Source: Ardenticatenaceae bacterium (GTDB lineage Bacteria; Chloroflexota; Anaerolineae; Promineifilales; Promineifilaceae). Taken from it: a stretch of DNA of 64,000 bases. The notes under the pieces are model-generated. The model saw only the letters and a list, made by a program, of their open reading frames with translations, did not search any database and was not told the origin of the DNA. Made by a program: the position numbers and the translations under genes. Location of the stretch: contig JACKBR010000002.1 of the NCBI GenBank assembly GCA_020634495.1, positions 1-64,000 on the forward strand, given 5' to 3'. Below are positions 15,779 through 25,413 of the stretch, piece by piece. Within the stretch, counting starts at the first letter, position 1, and each line of letters starts with the position of its first letter.

Positions 15779-16881
15779 TCATTTCAGCTTGATGCGGGCA
15801 TCTTCCGTTGTGAAGCGCCAATCAATCCCGACTTGCTTTTGATTGCGCTCGTCTTGCCACGCTTGGGCTTTGGCGGTCACCGTCTCAATGTCCGGCAAAC
15901 GCGATTTTAAGCTTTGCCGTCTTAAAACCGACAGCTCACACTCGGCCATGTTCAGCCAACTGGCATGAACCGGTGTGTAGTGCCACTCAAGCTTGCTAGC
16001 AATCCGGCGTGCCTCCGCAGGTGTAAACCGCTCGTACAAACAAGCCGTGTGATGGATGTTGAGATTATCGGTCACCAGGACAATCTTTTTGGCGGTGACA
16101 TACACTTCATCCACCAGTTCTTTGAGCACTTGGGCAAAATCCAGCTTGGTACGCTGCGGGCTGACCCAAACTTTACGGAAGCCAGCCAGGGGTTCAACGG
16201 CCAGGAAGAGCGAGCACTTGCCCTGCCGCTTGTATTCATGGTCTTCCCGTTTGGGTTGACCGGGTTCCAGTGGTAGTGAGCCTCGTGGCGTCGTACGCAG
16301 CGCCTTTTGGATTTCATCCAGGCAAACCTGCGGATAGTCGGCATCATAGGGTCGTTGGTAGACCTCCAGAATCTCTTCCATCTGAGCCACAAAGCGTGCC
16401 CCAGGCTGTGGCATGTTCCACGATTTCACTTGCCAGGGCTTAAGTTCATTTTTTTAAGCGCTTCGCCCACGGCCACGTGGCTAATGGCATCGATGACTTC
16501 CAGCGACACCAATCTATCGGCCAGCAGGCGCAGGGTCCAGCGGTCATACCCTTCAGGCGGGTCGCTGCACGTCAGGGCAATGAGATGCGCTTCTACTTCA
16601 CCGTCAATCTTGGGTTTAGCTCCTGGTCGCGGCTTTTCGTACAGGGCTCGGTCTAAGCCTGCGCCGAAGTAGCGCTCTTTCAGATTATAAATGGTGCCTT
16701 GACTCACCATCGCGGCCTCAATGACTTGCTGGATGGTTCGTGCTTCATCTTGACTTCTGTCCAGGAGCAACAAGGCTCTGGCTCGGGCGATGACCCGGGC
16801 TGAATGGACGCCAGACTTTATCAATTGTTCAAGTTCAGTTCGTTCGTCTTGCTTAAGATAGATATGTTGATGTGTACTCAT
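15779..16881 (-). CDS. IS630 transposase, two frames joined by -1 frameshift
   Basis: The upstream frame (16881-16426, ATG start) carries the HTH half ending ...EALKK-MNLSPGK. The downstream frame (to 15779) carries the DDE half with CLDE (first Asp), LVTDNLNIHH (second Asp) and WLNMAECE (Glu). At 16455-16449 a run of seven A on the coding strand allows a -1 slip that yields LKK-NELKPWQVKSW, the sequence expected in intact IS630 transposases. So this is probably programmed frameshifting rather than decay. Confidence 0.8.
16449..16455 (-). promoter_or_regulatory. -1 ribosomal slippery site (A7)
   Basis: A-AAA-AAA heptamer in the zero frame of the transposase. A -1 shift skips the stop that ends the first frame and enters the DDE frame. 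Confidence 0.65.
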
Positions 16882-16942
16882 GCCCTAATTGTGGGCATTT
16901 TTGAAACAATTACAAGTTTTAGCTTAACGATGCACTAGTTCC

Positions 16943-16984
16943 ACTTTTTACTGGATATCATAGGGCAGTTCCATTATTTAGTGG
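16943..16984. repeat. two near-palindromes of the TTCCA...TGG type
   Basis: TTCCACTTTTTACTGG and TTCCATTATTTAGTGG in tandem just outside the IS630 right end. A third copy lies outside the left end (about 15649). They may be remnants of an older nested element. Confidence 0.4.
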
Positions 16985-17046
16985 ATCCTACAGCGTGCTT
17001 ACAAATCACTGTCCGAAAATTGCAGACAGTTCAATAAGGAACGCGC

Positions 17047-17250
17047 TGAAGCGCCACATTGTTAGCCCACAATCACCTGGGGACACTTCCGGTAAAAATC
17101 CTGGAGCGCCGTTTTAACGTCGGGGCAGACCATTTCTCCTGCAGATACTGTCGCCGGTCCGGGCGGTGTGTTCGTGTCGGAGGGCGTCAGGTTACCTTGC
17201 CCACTATTTCATTCCACGTACACTTTTTCACCTTCGATCTATATACATGA
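17047..17250 (-). pseudogene. remnant of the unknown-family gene at 21807-22703
   Basis: The reverse strand shows the decayed C-terminus (QEKWSAP ... DFYRK-like) and an internal piece (TTCCACGTACAC text shared with about 22375) of the gene intact at 21807-22703. A degraded copy of the CTGTCTGC/GCAGACAG hairpin also lies downstream (17008-17030). Frameshifted and internally deleted. The rest of 16985-17347 is empty. Confidence 0.6.
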
Positions 17251-17347
17251 TAAAGCGTATGGAATGAACCAACTAAGTGCTTCCTTACCATGTGGCACGT
17301 GGACTGAAGCTTGCAATTGTGGCCGTTTTTTCCCCAATTTATGCCGG

Positions 17348-20300
17348 CTACTGCATCATAATAAAGGGCAAAAATGTTGGTTTACCAATCTGGAATGTGT
17401 ACTCAGCGGTATTATTCTGCTGGGCGATCTCGTTCGTAGTGCTGTCGAATGTTACCGTGAGAGAAATCTGGTCCAGCAGGGTTGTGTTGGATGATATGTG
17501 GGCTACAACCGAAATGCTGCCACTACTTCCTGCCGGCAGCGCGGCAATGTCCCAGCTATAGGTAGGTGTCGTGGCGGACGGGGCAGGAGTTGCGGAAACA
17601 AATTGCATTTCTGCAGGCAAAGTCAATGTGATCATGCCAGTGCCTGCATCCACTCCCCCACGATTGCCATATAGAATCGTCAGTGTCGCATTTTCGCCAG
17701 AGAAGTAATTGGCAGCACCTCCGGTCATAGCTACCCAGGTATCCGGAAAAGCATTACCGACTGTCACTTCGTCGATGAGGGCTTGTGCGGGAATGGTGCC
17801 GATCTCCTGTTGCAGTTCCAGAGTCAACGTGATGGTCTGACCGGCAAGGTCGCCTAGGGCCAGCCATTCATGTGTCCAGCCATTGGTGCTCTGGGTGGTG
17901 CTGTAAAGGGTGGTGCTGGCAGTATCTGATATGGTGTTGATTTTTAGAATGCTGCCTCCCTGTTCTGCCGTCTCCAACCGGTAGAGAAATGAGAGCGTCG
18001 GATTTGAAGTATCCGCAGGTATTGTGATCTGTTGTTGCAGGCTGACCGATCCGGCAGACTGAGCCGGAGCGAACTCACTGAAAAAGATGCCGCTGTTGTC
18101 ATACCAGAGAAGATTGAGAGCGTCTATGCCATTGGCTTGGGCATCTGTTGTACCAAGAATGCCCGCGTAATCCAGGCAATGCGGTTCCCGCAGGTTGTCG
18201 GCACCAATGGCAAACGTACAGATGCGCGTATCGGAAGCCACAATTACAAAGGGTATATTGCTATTGGATCCCTGACCCCACCAGGTGCGTTCTGCGCAGA
18301 TATTATGCTCGCTGAGCGGTATTTGCGTCTGCTCGACCCACTTGTTGCTCGCATCGATCATGGCGTAATGTAATGTTTCACAACCTGGCTGGAACTGACC
18401 AACCCAAATGACATATACGTCATCTGAATCTGTGGTGCCGATTGATACTTCCTTGTCCCAAAAATCACTGCTTGTTACTAACGATTTTAACGGACTCCAT
18501 TGGCCATTTACATCACGCAAGCGGTGATACAAATGGTCACCATACCGCGTCCAGACGACATGGACTGTGCCCGATGAGGTAACTGTAAAATATTGGTACC
18601 AGTGATAATCGCCAGTTGCAATAATCTCACGCGCAGACCAGCTTCCGTTAACGGCTCGATAGGAATAGGCGACATCATTCCCTCCTTTTGACCAGAGGAG
18701 ATGGAGCTTCCCCGTTTCATCGGGAATCATATCAACAGCAGTAAAACCACCTATTGGGACGAAACCCAGCGGACTGCTCATTGTTCCATTGATCGGCGCC
18801 TGGGTGTAGTAATATTGTCCGTTTTTGTTCCCTGCCCAAACTAAATGAGCTGTGTTGCTGCTGTCGATTTTTATCAGCGGATCCGTCAAATCGGTGTAGG
18901 TATCAACATCAGTTTGGCTCGCTATTTGCACGGGGTTGGACCATACGCCAGCAGAAGAGCGCCTGGTATAAAACAGCGTTGAATTGGCACCGTCTTCTGT
19001 AATCCAGGCGACGTCAACCTGGCCAGTGGGAGAGACGTCCCAGGAAAAAGCGCTGATAACAGCAGGAGCATTTGAAATGATGCGGGGGGTGTCCCAGGTC
19101 CCGTCAGGGTACCGGGATGAATAGAAGATTTCCAGACCGAGTCCGGTATGGGTTGTATCGGTCCACCAGACAGCATGAAGACGGCCGTCCCCATCGAGAC
19201 GTATATCGGATCCTCCCGTAAAACTATTGCCGTCCCCATGGATTTTCAGCGTTGGCGAGAATACAACCGATTCTCCCAGGAATGCTGCGTATTGCCCGGT
19301 ATGTGGATTTGTCGTTACCAATACAGGGGCTGGTAGACCGCCGACGCTCCAATCAGCACCGCTGAAATTGCCGGTTTCAAATCCCCAATTATTTACAATA
19401 TTGTCTGCTGGCGGCATGATCACATCCTGTGTCACATCCTTCTCTGCAAGAAAGGTTGTCGCCGGTAAATTGAGGTACCCGGTCCCCGACCATGCCGGAG
19501 CGAAGGTGGTCTGCTGCCCGGAAAAGTAGGTGCTGAATTCTCCTGTATCGTTGGAGGCGAGGATATCAAATGCATACTGCTGATCATCTGCCGAGATTCC
19601 GATTAACGGCGTCCCCCGATTGTCATAAGCGGTGCCAACGATTGCCCAATCATAGAAGGTCGTGAACGTGTCGCCCGATTCTCCGGGCCAGGATTCCACA
19701 TTAAATGCCCGGTCGATGGCTCGCGTGCGGAAGTAAACGGTTTCACCGCTGAGCGGCGCAAAATTGAGTGAATTTGAGCCATCCGGTGTCACGTTCATTC
19801 GCCAATCAGTCCAGACACCAGAAGGGCCAAGACGATATTGCACATCATATTGGAGAATGCCTGCACCGCCGGGATCGTTGGCAATCCAGGCCAACGTGGC
19901 CGTATTTCGTTGGTAGGCAGGTTGAATCCCGAGCGAAGTGACAGGCGCGGTATTGTCTGTTGTCTGCCAATGTGGACTGACAACGGGATCGTATGGGTGC
20001 ATATCTACCAATACGCTGTTCACCAGGTTGAAGCTGGCTGTTTTAGCCCCTACCCAATACCAGTTTCCCTGATATTGTAGCCATTCCGCCCGTGTGAAGG
20101 CCAATCGTTTGCCATCAGGAGACCAACTGCCCATCCAGGCGTCATAAGGATAGCCGGGTTCGTATACCTTGCGTTGGTTGGTGCCATCAGCATTCATGAC
20201 CCACAGCTCGAGCCAACCATCATTATTCCCGTCAGCATCATAGGCAATCTGGCTGCCATCGGGCGACCAGACAGGGTTTTCGCTTAAGGGTTGTTGAGAA

Positions 20301-20995
20301 AGCTGGGTAGGATTTTTGCCATCGGCGTCCATTACCCAGATGCGCCATCCTCCTGAGCGATTTGAAACAAACAAAAGTTTACTGCCGTCAGGGGACCAGG
20401 AAGGCTGGCCATCATAGACAGGGTGCTGGGTCAATCGCTGCTGGCTCTGGCCTGAGGCAGCCATTACATACACCTCATACTGACCATCTCGATTGCTTTG
20501 GAAGACGATCTTGGAGCCATCGGGTGACCAGCAGGGATTCAACTCATCGTAGCTATTGTGGGTGAGTTGTTTTAGGGAGGCACCGTTTGAATAAATAGTA
20601 AAGATCTCATTGTCTCCGTCCCGATCCGAGGAAAAGGTGACCCGCTGACTGCCACGATCAAGGTTCGGACCCAGGTCAGTGCCTGAATCATAGGTCAATC
20701 GCCGCTCACTGCTGCCATCATCGAGGGCCAGATAAATATCCCAATTTCCTTCTCGATAGGCGTAATAAGCGACTCGGGACCATGACAACAACGAGGCAGA
20801 TTGTTCCTCTAGCCGGAAACTGGTCCTTTCTGTGGTTAATGGCAGTTGGTTAGGGACTTCGTCAATACCATAGATGAGCGGTGGTGTCGTGCGGGTTCGG
20901 GGCGGGACAGCGGCGTGGGTATCGGTAGTGATAACGAGAATTGTGCTGAGGAAAAGAAACGGGACGAACAGGAAAACGAATAAACGTGAACGCAT
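17348..20995 (-). CDS. large secreted beta-propeller surface protein with DUF11 tail
   Basis: 1215 aa from the ATG at 20995 (GAGGG upstream). Signal peptide of about 28 residues (RLFVFLFVPFLFLSTILV). Five TolB/PD40-type repeats follow (about 60-320; recurring WSPDGSKI and SNRDG), as in periplasmic or surface propellers; then a fibronectin-like stretch (about 365-450), a carbohydrate-binding-like start (NWGFETGNF, about 560), a region of BNR-like repeats (about 610-900), a second beta-sandwich, and a C-terminal DUF11 domain (about 1110-1215). No sortase motif or C-terminal helix is seen. Probably a cell-surface or exported binding protein; no catalytic residues recognised. It is a single gene flanked by repeat debris. 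Confidence 0.85.
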   Translation of the reverse strand: MRSRLFVFLFVPFLFLSTILVITTDTHAAVPPRTRTTPPLIYGIDEVPNQLPLTTERTSFRLEEQSASLLSWSRVAYYAYREGNWDIYLALDDGSSERRLTYDSGTDLGPNLDRGSQRVTFSSDRDGDNEIFTIYSNGASLKQLTHNSYDELNPCWSPDGSKIVFQSNRDGQYEVYVMAASGQSQQRLTQHPVYDGQPSWSPDGSKLLFVSNRSGGWRIWVMDADGKNPTQLSQQPLSENPVWSPDGSQIAYDADGNNDGWLELWVMNADGTNQRKVYEPGYPYDAWMGSWSPDGKRLAFTRAEWLQYQGNWYWVGAKTASFNLVNSVLVDMHPYDPVVSPHWQTTDNTAPVTSLGIQPAYQRNTATLAWIANDPGGAGILQYDVQYRLGPSGVWTDWRMNVTPDGSNSLNFAPLSGETVYFRTRAIDRAFNVESWPGESGDTFTTFYDWAIVGTAYDNRGTPLIGISADDQQYAFDILASNDTGEFSTYFSGQQTTFAPAWSGTGYLNLPATTFLAEKDVTQDVIMPPADNIVNNWGFETGNFSGADWSVGGLPAPVLVTTNPHTGQYAAFLGESVVFSPTLKIHGDGNSFTGGSDIRLDGDGRLHAVWWTDTTHTGLGLEIFYSSRYPDGTWDTPRIISNAPAVISAFSWDVSPTGQVDVAWITEDGANSTLFYTRRSSAGVWSNPVQIASQTDVDTYTDLTDPLIKIDSSNTAHLVWAGNKNGQYYYTQAPINGTMSSPLGFVPIGGFTAVDMIPDETGKLHLLWSKGGNDVAYSYRAVNGSWSAREIIATGDYHWYQYFTVTSSGTVHVVWTRYGDHLYHRLRDVNGQWSPLKSLVTSSDFWDKEVSIGTTDSDDVYVIWVGQFQPGCETLHYAMIDASNKWVEQTQIPLSEHNICAERTWWGQGSNSNIPFVIVASDTRICTFAIGADNLREPHCLDYAGILGTTDAQANGIDALNLLWYDNSGIFFSEFAPAQSAGSVSLQQQITIPADTSNPTLSFLYRLETAEQGGSILKINTISDTASTTLYSTTQSTNGWTHEWLALGDLAGQTITLTLELQQEIGTIPAQALIDEVTVGNAFPDTWVAMTGGAANYFSGENATLTILYGNRGGVDAGTGMITLTLPAEMQFVSATPAPSATTPTYSWDIAALPAGSSGSISVVAHISSNTTLLDQISLTVTFDSTTNEIAQQNNTAEYTFQIGKPTFLPFIMMQ

Positions 20996-21500
20996 GATAA
21001 CCCTCCCAAAGCTCTCTGGCAAAGTATGAACTGATACAGGAAATGAAGAACCTGTTTTCATTCTATTAGGAAGATTATACGATGGTCTCTTGGGAAGAAG
21101 TGCCAATTTACTGCCAGAAAGATGCCATTTCCCGCTTGCTGTGCAGGTGAGCTTGAATAATACAAAGCCATTCGGCCAAATACCAATTTAGGCGGGCACC
21201 TGTAAGTCGTTAAAGGTTCTTGGACACCTGTTGGTCTGCACTTTAGTTCAATTATTGATGGCAACGGCCGTTTACACCGGATGCAGATTGAGCGGTGTTG
21301 TCCTTATTAAGGGATGCTGCTTGTGATGAGAGGTGCAACCAGGAGCATTATTCCCACTCAGGGGAATAAAAACGCGAATAAGGATGGGTGAAACGACGAG
21401 CAAATGAGGGTGCTAAGCTCGTTTGCTTTTCCCCCACGTCATTTGATGTCAAACAAGTTTGAAAAGATTTCCCCACATCTTCGCTCTATAGTGACCCAGA
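20996..21500. other. intergenic with two hairpins
   Basis: No gene supported. Hairpins: TTATTCCC/GGGAATAA (21348-21369), and a 10-bp stem with one mismatch GAGCAAATGAG...CTCGTTTGCTTTT (about 21399-21430), terminator-like on the plus strand although no plus-strand gene precedes it. Confidence 0.4.
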
Positions 21501-21504
21501 TGAC

Positions 21505-21690
21505 GCATTGGCATAATCGCGGATATTTCCTTCTCTGTCAGGATTTTGCGCGCGCCACTCCGCCGCAGTTTTTCCAAACAGTGCCATATTCAGTAGATCT
21601 GCTTCGGAAGCGTCACTGTAGCCAATTTGCTGCTTGCTCAGATGTAGCGGAATCAGGTTTTCTTTGTGTGCGTGATAAATCCACACCCAC
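21505..21690 (-). pseudogene. C-terminal fragment of a KilA-N protein
   Basis: The reverse strand encodes HKENLIPLHL...ASEADLLNMALFGK and AEWRAQNPDREGNIRDYA, diagnostic of the C-terminal region of KilA-N domain proteins of phages and mobile elements. No N-terminal half precedes it, and it ends abruptly after RDYA. The complementary N-terminal half of the same family is at 55882-56274. Confidence 0.7.
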
Positions 21691-21731
21691 ATCCTTTGGT
21701 TGAAACCACGTCTCAACTGATGCCTGTTTGG

Positions 21732-21870
21732 TCTAAACGGCCGTTTCCCTACAAGATCACTGTCTGCAAATCGCAGACAGTTCAAGCGCTACAAAGTAGC
21801 AAACTGTTACCCTGCCACCACCTGCGCCTGCTGCCAGTAAAAATCCAGGAGCGCCGTTTTTGACGCCGGC
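21732..21870. repeat. about 138-bp direct repeat, copy 1
   Basis: Almost identical to 56662-56800. It contains the ACGGCCGT palindrome, the hairpin CTGTCTGC/GCAGACAG (21770-21780 area) and the last about 20 codons of the unknown-family gene. Confidence 0.85.
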
Positions 21871-22703
21871 GCAGACTGTTTCTCGGCCTGATACTGTCGA
21901 TACGTCTGCACCTCCGTCAGGTTTTTCCCGTCAACCAGGGTCCCGTTACCATATTGCAGCGGCTGTTTAACCGCCGTGCTGCCATTGGTCGGGCTGGCGG
22001 CTTTGCCGTTGGTTTGACTGCTGCCTTTACGCGTCACGGGACGGCCGTTCGCCACCACAGTCTGCAGCGAAGGAATCCCATTGTTTTGGGCGGAGCCGTT
22101 TTGGGGTTTGGCAGCGCCGTTTGGCCCTCCGTTCTGCTCGCTTGCTGCCGCTACCAGCAGATAAGGAGCAGGCTGTCCAACGGATTGCTGATAGCCCATC
22201 ACTCCGTGATGGTACATCATGCGCAGCACGTCCCAGGCGTGAAGATAGGCTAAAACGGCCGTCCCCATCCGCCGCGCTTCGTACAGCTTGAACGTGACGT
22301 TGACTTCCACTTTTGCCGGGCCGTTCGGCGTGATCGCCCCGGTTGGGGTCAATTTGCCCGGCCCGCTTTTCAGTTCCACGTACACATTGTCACCTTTGAC
22401 GGCAATGGACAACACCCGGCTGGTAGCAGGTTGGCCATTTTTCGGCCGCGTGCCCTTGTATTCTCTGTAGTTGAAGCTCTGCTCGCCGCGTGCCAGAGCG
22501 CCAAAAATAACCCGCGCATCTTCAACATCGATGAAGGCATTGGCAAATCCTTGTTTATCCATGCCCTGGCCTTTGCGGTAATTGCCGGCAAACAGCCGCA
22601 GCTTCCCAATGGCCAGCGCATCCTCGACGTGCAGAAAGCGTGATTGAGTAACATGGCTGTATAGGCGAACACGGGTAGGGGTGGGGGAGAGTTGATTATT
22701 CAT
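21807..22703 (-). CDS. unknown-family element protein, intact copy
   Basis: 298 aa. The start at 22703 has AGGAG eight bases upstream. The same frame stays open to an ATG at 22859 that overlaps the DnaA_N fragment; the duplicate locus keeps this extension open with an in-frame 15-nt difference, so a longer form is possible. The N-terminal about 190 residues are a compact beta-rich domain (RVRLYSHVTQSRFLHVEDAL ... VYVELKSGPGKLTPTGA ... RMGTAVLAYLHAWDVLRMMY). Then comes a low-complexity Asn/Gly linker and a conserved tail (KTALLDFYWQQAQVV). No family recognised; a nucleic-acid-binding role would fit its DnaA_N neighbour. Other copies: 57479-58397 (frameshifted), 17047-17250 and 56737-56860 (fragments). 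Confidence 0.75.
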   Translation of the reverse strand: MNNQLSPTPTRVRLYSHVTQSRFLHVEDALAIGKLRLFAGNYRKGQGMDKQGFANAFIDVEDARVIFGALARGEQSFNYREYKGTRPKNGQPATSRVLSIAVKGDNVYVELKSGPGKLTPTGAITPNGPAKVEVNVTFKLYEARRMGTAVLAYLHAWDVLRMMYHHGVMGYQQSVGQPAPYLLVAAASEQNGGPNGAAKPQNGSAQNNGIPSLQTVVANGRPVTRKGSSQTNGKAASPTNGSTAVKQPLQYGNGTLVDGKNLTEVQTYRQYQAEKQSAPASKTALLDFYWQQAQVVAG

Positions 22704-22812
22704 GGGGGAGTCTCCTGATAATGTGCATTTTGGGATGTGGGATTTTTGAGCCAACCTGGTGACAGGACACCTGCTTCCATGACGCAAACCGGCTCTTGGT
22801 CTGGGTTCTTCT

Positions 22813-23100
22813 TCAAATTGCGCGAGATATTCGTGCAGGCGGTCTTCTAAAGGGTTCATAGCATCTACTTCGCATAGTTCTGGGAATGAAACAAACAACC
22901 ACCTTACTGCCAACCAAACCGACAAGGGTGCGCTCGATGACTGGCGCCAGCCGGTTTGTCATCCATTCATGCGCAAATTCGTTACGCACCCCCACAACCC
23001 AGAAAGCAGGGGTGCTGGGAGCAATCAAGATGCTGCTGTCTACCAGCCAGGTGTTAAAGGTTGTTTTGGTCATCTGCTGGCGCAGATCGGCGAGCACCAG
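22813..23100 (-). pseudogene. DnaA N-terminal-domain protein, truncated by IS3 fragment
   Basis: Reads LADLRQQMTKTTFNTWLVDS...VGVRNEFAHEWMTNRL, nearly identical to the intact DnaA_N protein at 58492-58854, but its first about 20 residues are replaced by IS3 sequence at about 23100. DnaA_N domains mediate oligomerisation and helicase loading in DnaA; small stand-alone versions occur on mobile elements. Confidence 0.75.
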
Positions 23101-23519
23101 TGGCCATCCTGGACTGGTTCAGCCGTTTTGTTGTTGCCTGGCAGCTCTCCAATACACTGGATGGTGCCTTCTGTGTGGAGGCGCTCCAACAGGCCCTGCG
23201 ACATGGCCAGCCGGAAATCTTTAACACGGACCAAGGCGTGCAATTCACCGCCCAGGCATTTACCCAGGAACTGGAAGCAGCGGGCATACGCATCAGCATG
23301 GACGGTCGTGGCCGGGTCTTTGACAACATCTTTGTGGAGCGTCTTTGGCGCACCGTCAAGTATGAAGATATTTACATCAAGGAGTGCGCCACCGTGCCCG
23401 AACTGTTTACTGGCCTAAGCGACTACTTCGACTTGTACAACTACGAACGGCCGCATCAAAGCCTAGGCTACTGTACGCCTGCCGATGTTCATTTTGCTGT
23501 TAATGCACCAATTCTGTGA
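23100..23519 (+). pseudogene. IS3-family transposase OrfB, 3' fragment
   Basis: rve integrase core lacking the first catalytic Asp region. It shows AILDWFSRFVVAWQLSNTLD, FNTDQGVQFT (second Asp) and FVERLWRTVKYEDIY (catalytic Glu), then the usual YNYERPHQSLGY end. It begins exactly where the DnaA_N gene is broken. Confidence 0.85.
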
Positions 23520-23589
23520 CCCGGTTTGGTATCTTAACTTTGTCGATCTGTGGTCTTGACTTTGGGGGTCACCTTAGTATCTACCAACC

Positions 23590-23744
23590 ACTGGAACATC
23601 TGCATCGGCATAGATATCGCCTCCTCAAAAGCAAAAAGACCCCACCATATGGTGAAGTCTCCAAAGACAAAGCTTTCGCACAGCAAACACGGAGCAGAGA
23701 AGCGTATTCAACACGGAGCTACCGTGCAGCAGCCTATAAATTGA
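23590..23744 (+). pseudogene. possible N-terminal scrap of an IS110 transposase
   Basis: The short frame NICIGIDIASSKAK resembles the start of DEDD transposases, then loses similarity. Very short; low confidence. It overlaps the terminator of the minus-strand ATPase gene. Confidence 0.2.
23627..23660 (-). terminator. intrinsic terminator after AAA ATPase gene
   Basis: Minus-strand stem AGACTTCACC/GGTGGGGTCT around the palindrome CCATATGG, followed by TTTTTGCTTTT. It lies about 105 nt after the stop at 23764. Confidence 0.65.
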
Positions 23745-23763
23745 TAGCGTGAACGATGCTGCT

Positions 23764-25212
23764 TTAATAGCTTGACAGGGTTTGCTCAAGCTGATCCAGC
23801 GAAACCAATATTGCCTTTTGGCGACGCGCTTCTTGGCGCAAAGCCTCTGTAAAGCCTTCGCGGGCAAATAGAACATATTGCGTTCGCCAACCTTCAGCTA
23901 CCTGTGGCATACGCTGACTCCGGCTGATTAGATCCGTTAGCAGGCGGCGGCTCAAGGTGTCCTGGTTCCATTTAGCTTCCCCTATCAGCAGCTTCTTCTC
24001 TCGCGGCGCGGCCGCGACCACATCTAACTGTACACCTTTATTCCGGTGAACACGCCAATACGCCCCCACCACTTCAGGTGCAAAATCTATTTGTCCAGCC
24101 GCCGCCGCCGCCCATACCCATTCCTGGCACAACTCTTCAAAAACGTGAAGGCCCAAAAACGAAGGTAGTTCTGCTTCAATCTTGGCAACAGCCGCTTCTT
24201 GATAACCACGCGCAATATTGCCCAGCTGGGGCACAATGAAGCGGTAGTAGAATCGGAGAAAATGATCACGCATATGGTAACGGCCGCGTTTGCTGGTTGG
24301 CTTGGAGAGGATCGGTTCGCGTTTCTCAATGATTTCCAACTCTTGCAGCGTCTTGAGATAATGTCCTAATGCGGTTTCGGTCACGCTGGCCATCCTGGCA
24401 ATATCTGACCATTGATGAAAACCGCTGGCAATAGCTGATAAGACGGATTCGTAGGTTTCTGCATTTTGCAACTGTTCGTAGAGGATAACGGGCGGATCAG
24501 ATAACAGGACGCTGCCAGAGTCTAAGCCATGCTCTTGCAATGCAGTCGTAAAATTGTCAGCATGGGTGAATAACTCCAGGTATGCCGGAATGCCGCCAGT
24601 GACGCCATAAATAGTGACCCGCTCAATGGCCGATCTTTCTGGGAAAAGCTCCAGCAACGCGGCATAGGGCAGCGGACGTAAACGCATTTGTGACGTGGCC
24701 CGGCCATACAAAGGCGCCTGGTAAGAGATAACTTGACGGGCCATCATGCCAATCAAGGAACCAGTTAACACCAATTTGAGCTGAGGAATTTTTGAATAAC
24801 GATGATCCCACACTTTTTGAAAGACACTGCTGATGGCCGGTTCGTTACGCAAAAGATAAGTGAACTCATCCAAAACAAGCAGATGCGATTGTGTATCCAA
24901 GGCAACGACATCGGCCAGATGGTGCAAGGCGTCCTCCCAACTGGCAAAGGTAAAATCAGCGGTGGGTGGTGCGGTTAAGCGCGGGTCGTGCCGCAGGACG
25001 GCTTGAGAAAAGTCACGCAGTTGATACGCTTCGTGGTGCGTGGTAGCCATCCAGTAGAATGATGGTGTGTTTGTGTGTTGTTCAAGGAAGTGGGTAACCA
25101 GCCATGTTTTTCCTACCCGGCGACGGCCGTACAGGATAAGCAGGCCGGCTTCTGGTGACTGCAACAGCTTCTCCAGGGTGCGCAGCTCTCGTTTTCGCCC
25201 AACAAACTTCAT
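23764..25212 (-). CDS. AAA ATPase of the Arch_ATPase/DUF234 family
   Basis: 482 aa from the ATG at 25212 (CGGAG upstream). The N-terminal P-loop domain has GRRRVGKTW (Walker A, about 26-34) and LLVLDEFTYLL (Walker B, about 108-118). A winged-helix-like middle (about 265-315) is followed by the C-terminal DUF234 domain with GEAKWN, a restriction-endonuclease-fold-like motif. This family is abundant in archaea and thermophilic or environmental bacteria; some members behave as toxin- or defence-like or as genome-maintenance ATPases, but none of that can be read from the sequence. The upstream spacer is AT-rich; the gene is single and ends in its own terminator. Confidence 0.88.
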   Translation of the reverse strand: MKFVGRKRELRTLEKLLQSPEAGLLILYGRRRVGKTWLVTHFLEQHTNTPSFYWMATTHHEAYQLRDFSQAVLRHDPRLTAPPTADFTFASWEDALHHLADVVALDTQSHLLVLDEFTYLLRNEPAISSVFQKVWDHRYSKIPQLKLVLTGSLIGMMARQVISYQAPLYGRATSQMRLRPLPYAALLELFPERSAIERVTIYGVTGGIPAYLELFTHADNFTTALQEHGLDSGSVLLSDPPVILYEQLQNAETYESVLSAIASGFHQWSDIARMASVTETALGHYLKTLQELEIIEKREPILSKPTSKRGRYHMRDHFLRFYYRFIVPQLGNIARGYQEAAVAKIEAELPSFLGLHVFEELCQEWVWAAAAAGQIDFAPEVVGAYWRVHRNKGVQLDVVAAAPREKKLLIGEAKWNQDTLSRRLLTDLISRSQRMPQVAEGWRTQYVLFAREGFTEALRQEARRQKAILVSLDQLEQTLSSY

Positions 25213-25318
25213 GATTGTGTCTCCGTAACTGTATAATTGTGTACCCAATAATTGTACACACAATTATACAATACACCCTCGTTTTGAAAAGTATAATCTG
25301 TTGCCATAGAACCGCACC

Positions 25319-25397
25319 GAGGGTACCCTCCGCTTCAGCGGGGACGGGGAATCGGCGCGATGTTGGCGGGTAGTTAGTTTTGTTAAACAGAACTAAC
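25319..25397 (+). repeat. IS605 left-end hairpins
   Basis: Palindrome GAGGGTACCCTC (25319-25330), CGC/GCG mini-hairpin (25331-25340), and the imperfect hairpin GTTAGTT...AACTAAC (25373-25397) just before tnpA, as expected for the structures recognised by the Y1 transposase. Confidence 0.6.
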
Positions 25398-25413
25398 GTG
25401 CTATTGTTGTGAA

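Larger units (their letters stand above)
15732..16938 (-). mobile_element. IS630-family insertion sequence
   Basis: Bounded by the inverted repeat CTAGTGCATCGTTAA (15732-15746 and 16924-16938). It contains one transposase read in two overlapping frames. It lacks the ACGGCCGT palindrome found all over the surrounding sequence, consistent with recent arrival. Confidence 0.75.

Noticed and set aside
23516..23752. 78-codon plus-strand frame after the IS3 fragment
   Set aside because: No similarity or ribosome site, and it spans the terminator of the ATPase gene.
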